Below, one piece after another: positions 62,966 to 64,000 of a stretch of DNA of 64,000 bases. Origin of the DNA: Acanthosoma haemorrhoidale (taxonomy: Eukaryota > Arthropoda > Insecta > Hemiptera > Acanthosomatidae); contig OV884015.1 in the NCBI GenBank assembly GCA_930367205.1, positions 3,596,001-3,660,000 of the forward strand, in the 5' to 3' direction. Numbering within the stretch: the stretch's first letter is position 1; each line of letters opens with the position of its first letter. The notes under the pieces are model-generated. The model searched no databases and was not told the DNA's origin. It saw nothing but the letters and a program-made list of their open reading frames with translations. Position numbers and translations under genes: made by a program.

Positions 62966-63749
62966 CTTGACAAACAAAATTCCAATGGCTATTGGTATTA
63001 TCATTAATGTTGCATAGAGCAGTGATTGTCAAGATTCAGAATTCCACAACTTTGAATCACGTGGACCTGTGGATAAACATAACTTTTTTCTAAAGGTGCA
63101 AGTACCCATTATATAATGATCGTAAAAAAATCCACTTGTTTAATTATAAAAACCTTATCGAAGCTTGTTAAATATAAAAAATAATTATCAAAATCAACTT
63201 AAAAATTGCATACCATGTGCAAGCTTTGAAATGACTCCCTTCCTATTTCCATTTCTACTTTCAAAGCCCATCTCTTTACCTTTCATACAGACGCTATTTA
63301 GTAAACATATTTTGTATTTATATTGGACTAAGGAGACTTAGTCCCAAGTTTTTTTTTTCATTCATTTATTCATCATTTTGTTGCATAAATCATCATTTGC
63401 CTGTAGACTGTTCGTTTAAAACCACTGGGCTAAAAACTATCTGAGCCATCATACAAAATGACTGTATTTGATTTTAGAATCTATTTTTAATGTGGGTTTT
63501 TTTCCTTGCCAAATCTGAATCTGAATGAGCCATACGATAAAACAAGACAAAATAAATTTCTGTCATCTATCACCCATCAAAGACAGGATATGGGAACCCT
63601 GTCATCAGACCAATTCTCATATGATAAGATGAATGAAAACCCAGGACAAAACAAAATATATGTAAGAGAATATAAACATGGTGCCTGGATGCTAAAATAT
63701 CAGCGCTCTACAAAGATATGGATGTGGCCTCTTTATCAAGTTTGAAAGA
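62966..63749. other. ATP7 intron sequence, nothing recognised
   Basis: No further ATP7 exon was found: the second half of HMA domain 4 and the following transmembrane region are not visible. A short open frame at 63506-63745 may be the upstream part of the LINE relic. Confidence 0.4.
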
Positions 63750-64000
63750 CTAATGGACTGGTGATGTTATGAAGATGAGGGGAGGAGAACCCCAAATAAA
63801 ATCCTGTCAAAAGAGCTGGATGGAACCAGGCGAGTTGGTAGCGCCAAATTAAGATGACAAGATGGTGTATAGGATACAACTTAACATAAGGAATTTGAAG
63901 ATAGGAGCAACCAACAGGGAAAACTGACACTCATTGTCTGAGCAGGAAGTGACTAGCACTGAATGATGATGAGACATCTATCAAGGGCTTAACGAGCTTA
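63750..64000 (+). mobile_element. non-LTR retrotransposon 3'-end relic
   Basis: Plus-strand translation with slips gives RRTPNKILSKELDGTRRVGS, then AKLR.QDGV and NIRNLKIG, and a tail near ATCAAGGGCTTAACGAGCTT. This follows the order LGHVxRM, RxPKK.L, G.R..GRPKLRW.D.V, EAKTHxGL seen at the C-terminus of several insect LINE ORF2 proteins. It is disrupted by stops and continues to the window edge. It lies in an ATP7 intron. Confidence 0.6.

Noticed and set aside
1..64000. CRISPR array, operon, phage, plasmid or toxin-antitoxin type system
   Set aside because: All five genes are spliced eukaryotic genes with GT-AG introns. No spaced identical repeats, Shine-Dalgarno-linked gene strings or phage genes were seen.

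Overview
The window is AT-rich nuclear DNA from an animal. Genes are split by GT-AG introns, there are poly(A) signals, and the spacers are full of decayed transposons. Protein sequences and transposon types (mariner, Tc1, jockey-like LINE, hAT, TA-flanked MITEs) fit an insect. A hemipteran is my best guess, but that rests on recalled resemblance and not on a search. No bacterial, viral or organellar block was seen.

Five protein-coding genes can be read exon by exon. (1) An SV2-like major-facilitator transporter (+, about 2165-12422), complete apart from its extreme N-terminus. (2) Ribosomal protein L17/uL22 (-, 15049-17148), with a tiny 5'TOP leader exon at about 17690-17707. (3) The MAP kinase kinase MEK (Dsor1/MAP2K1-like, +, 22363-27025), 402 aa. 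(4) Ubiquilin (-, 32822-41170), 553 aa with UBL, STI1-type and UBA regions. (5) The N-terminal third of a copper-transporting P1B-ATPase (ATP7, +, 56055-62708), with four CxxC metal-binding domains; the membrane and catalytic parts lie beyond the right edge.

Orientation alternates. SV2-like and RpL17 converge, RpL17 and MEK diverge, MEK and ubiquilin converge, and ubiquilin and ATP7 diverge across about 15 kb with no recognisable host gene. The genes belong to unrelated pathways (membrane transport, translation, Ras-ERK signalling, proteostasis, copper homeostasis). I see no cluster logic, only ordinary eukaryotic neighbours.

Spacers and introns hold a mariner relic with one TIR (1-514), three TA-flanked MITE-like elements with clear terminal inverted repeats (1267-1710, 24406-24753, 37133-37400), a Tc1 relic (about 42498-43000), a hAT/GTF2IRD2-like transposase relic (about 29825-31100), and three LINE 3' fragments (39000-39365, 48392-48745, 63750-64000). 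There are also several tRNA-promoter-bearing SINE-like stretches, a 160-bp repeat present twice in opposite orientation, a 110-bp direct repeat and a 16-bp tandem repeat.

I did not find a convincing new biological system. The observations most worth checking are the repeated exon architecture of the ATP7 metal-binding domains, an upstream first coding exon and an in-frame alternative acceptor in ATP7, a pair of adjacent perfect hairpins with the same TCTT loop, the RpL17 TOP exon, and the unresolved 5' end of the SV2-like gene.
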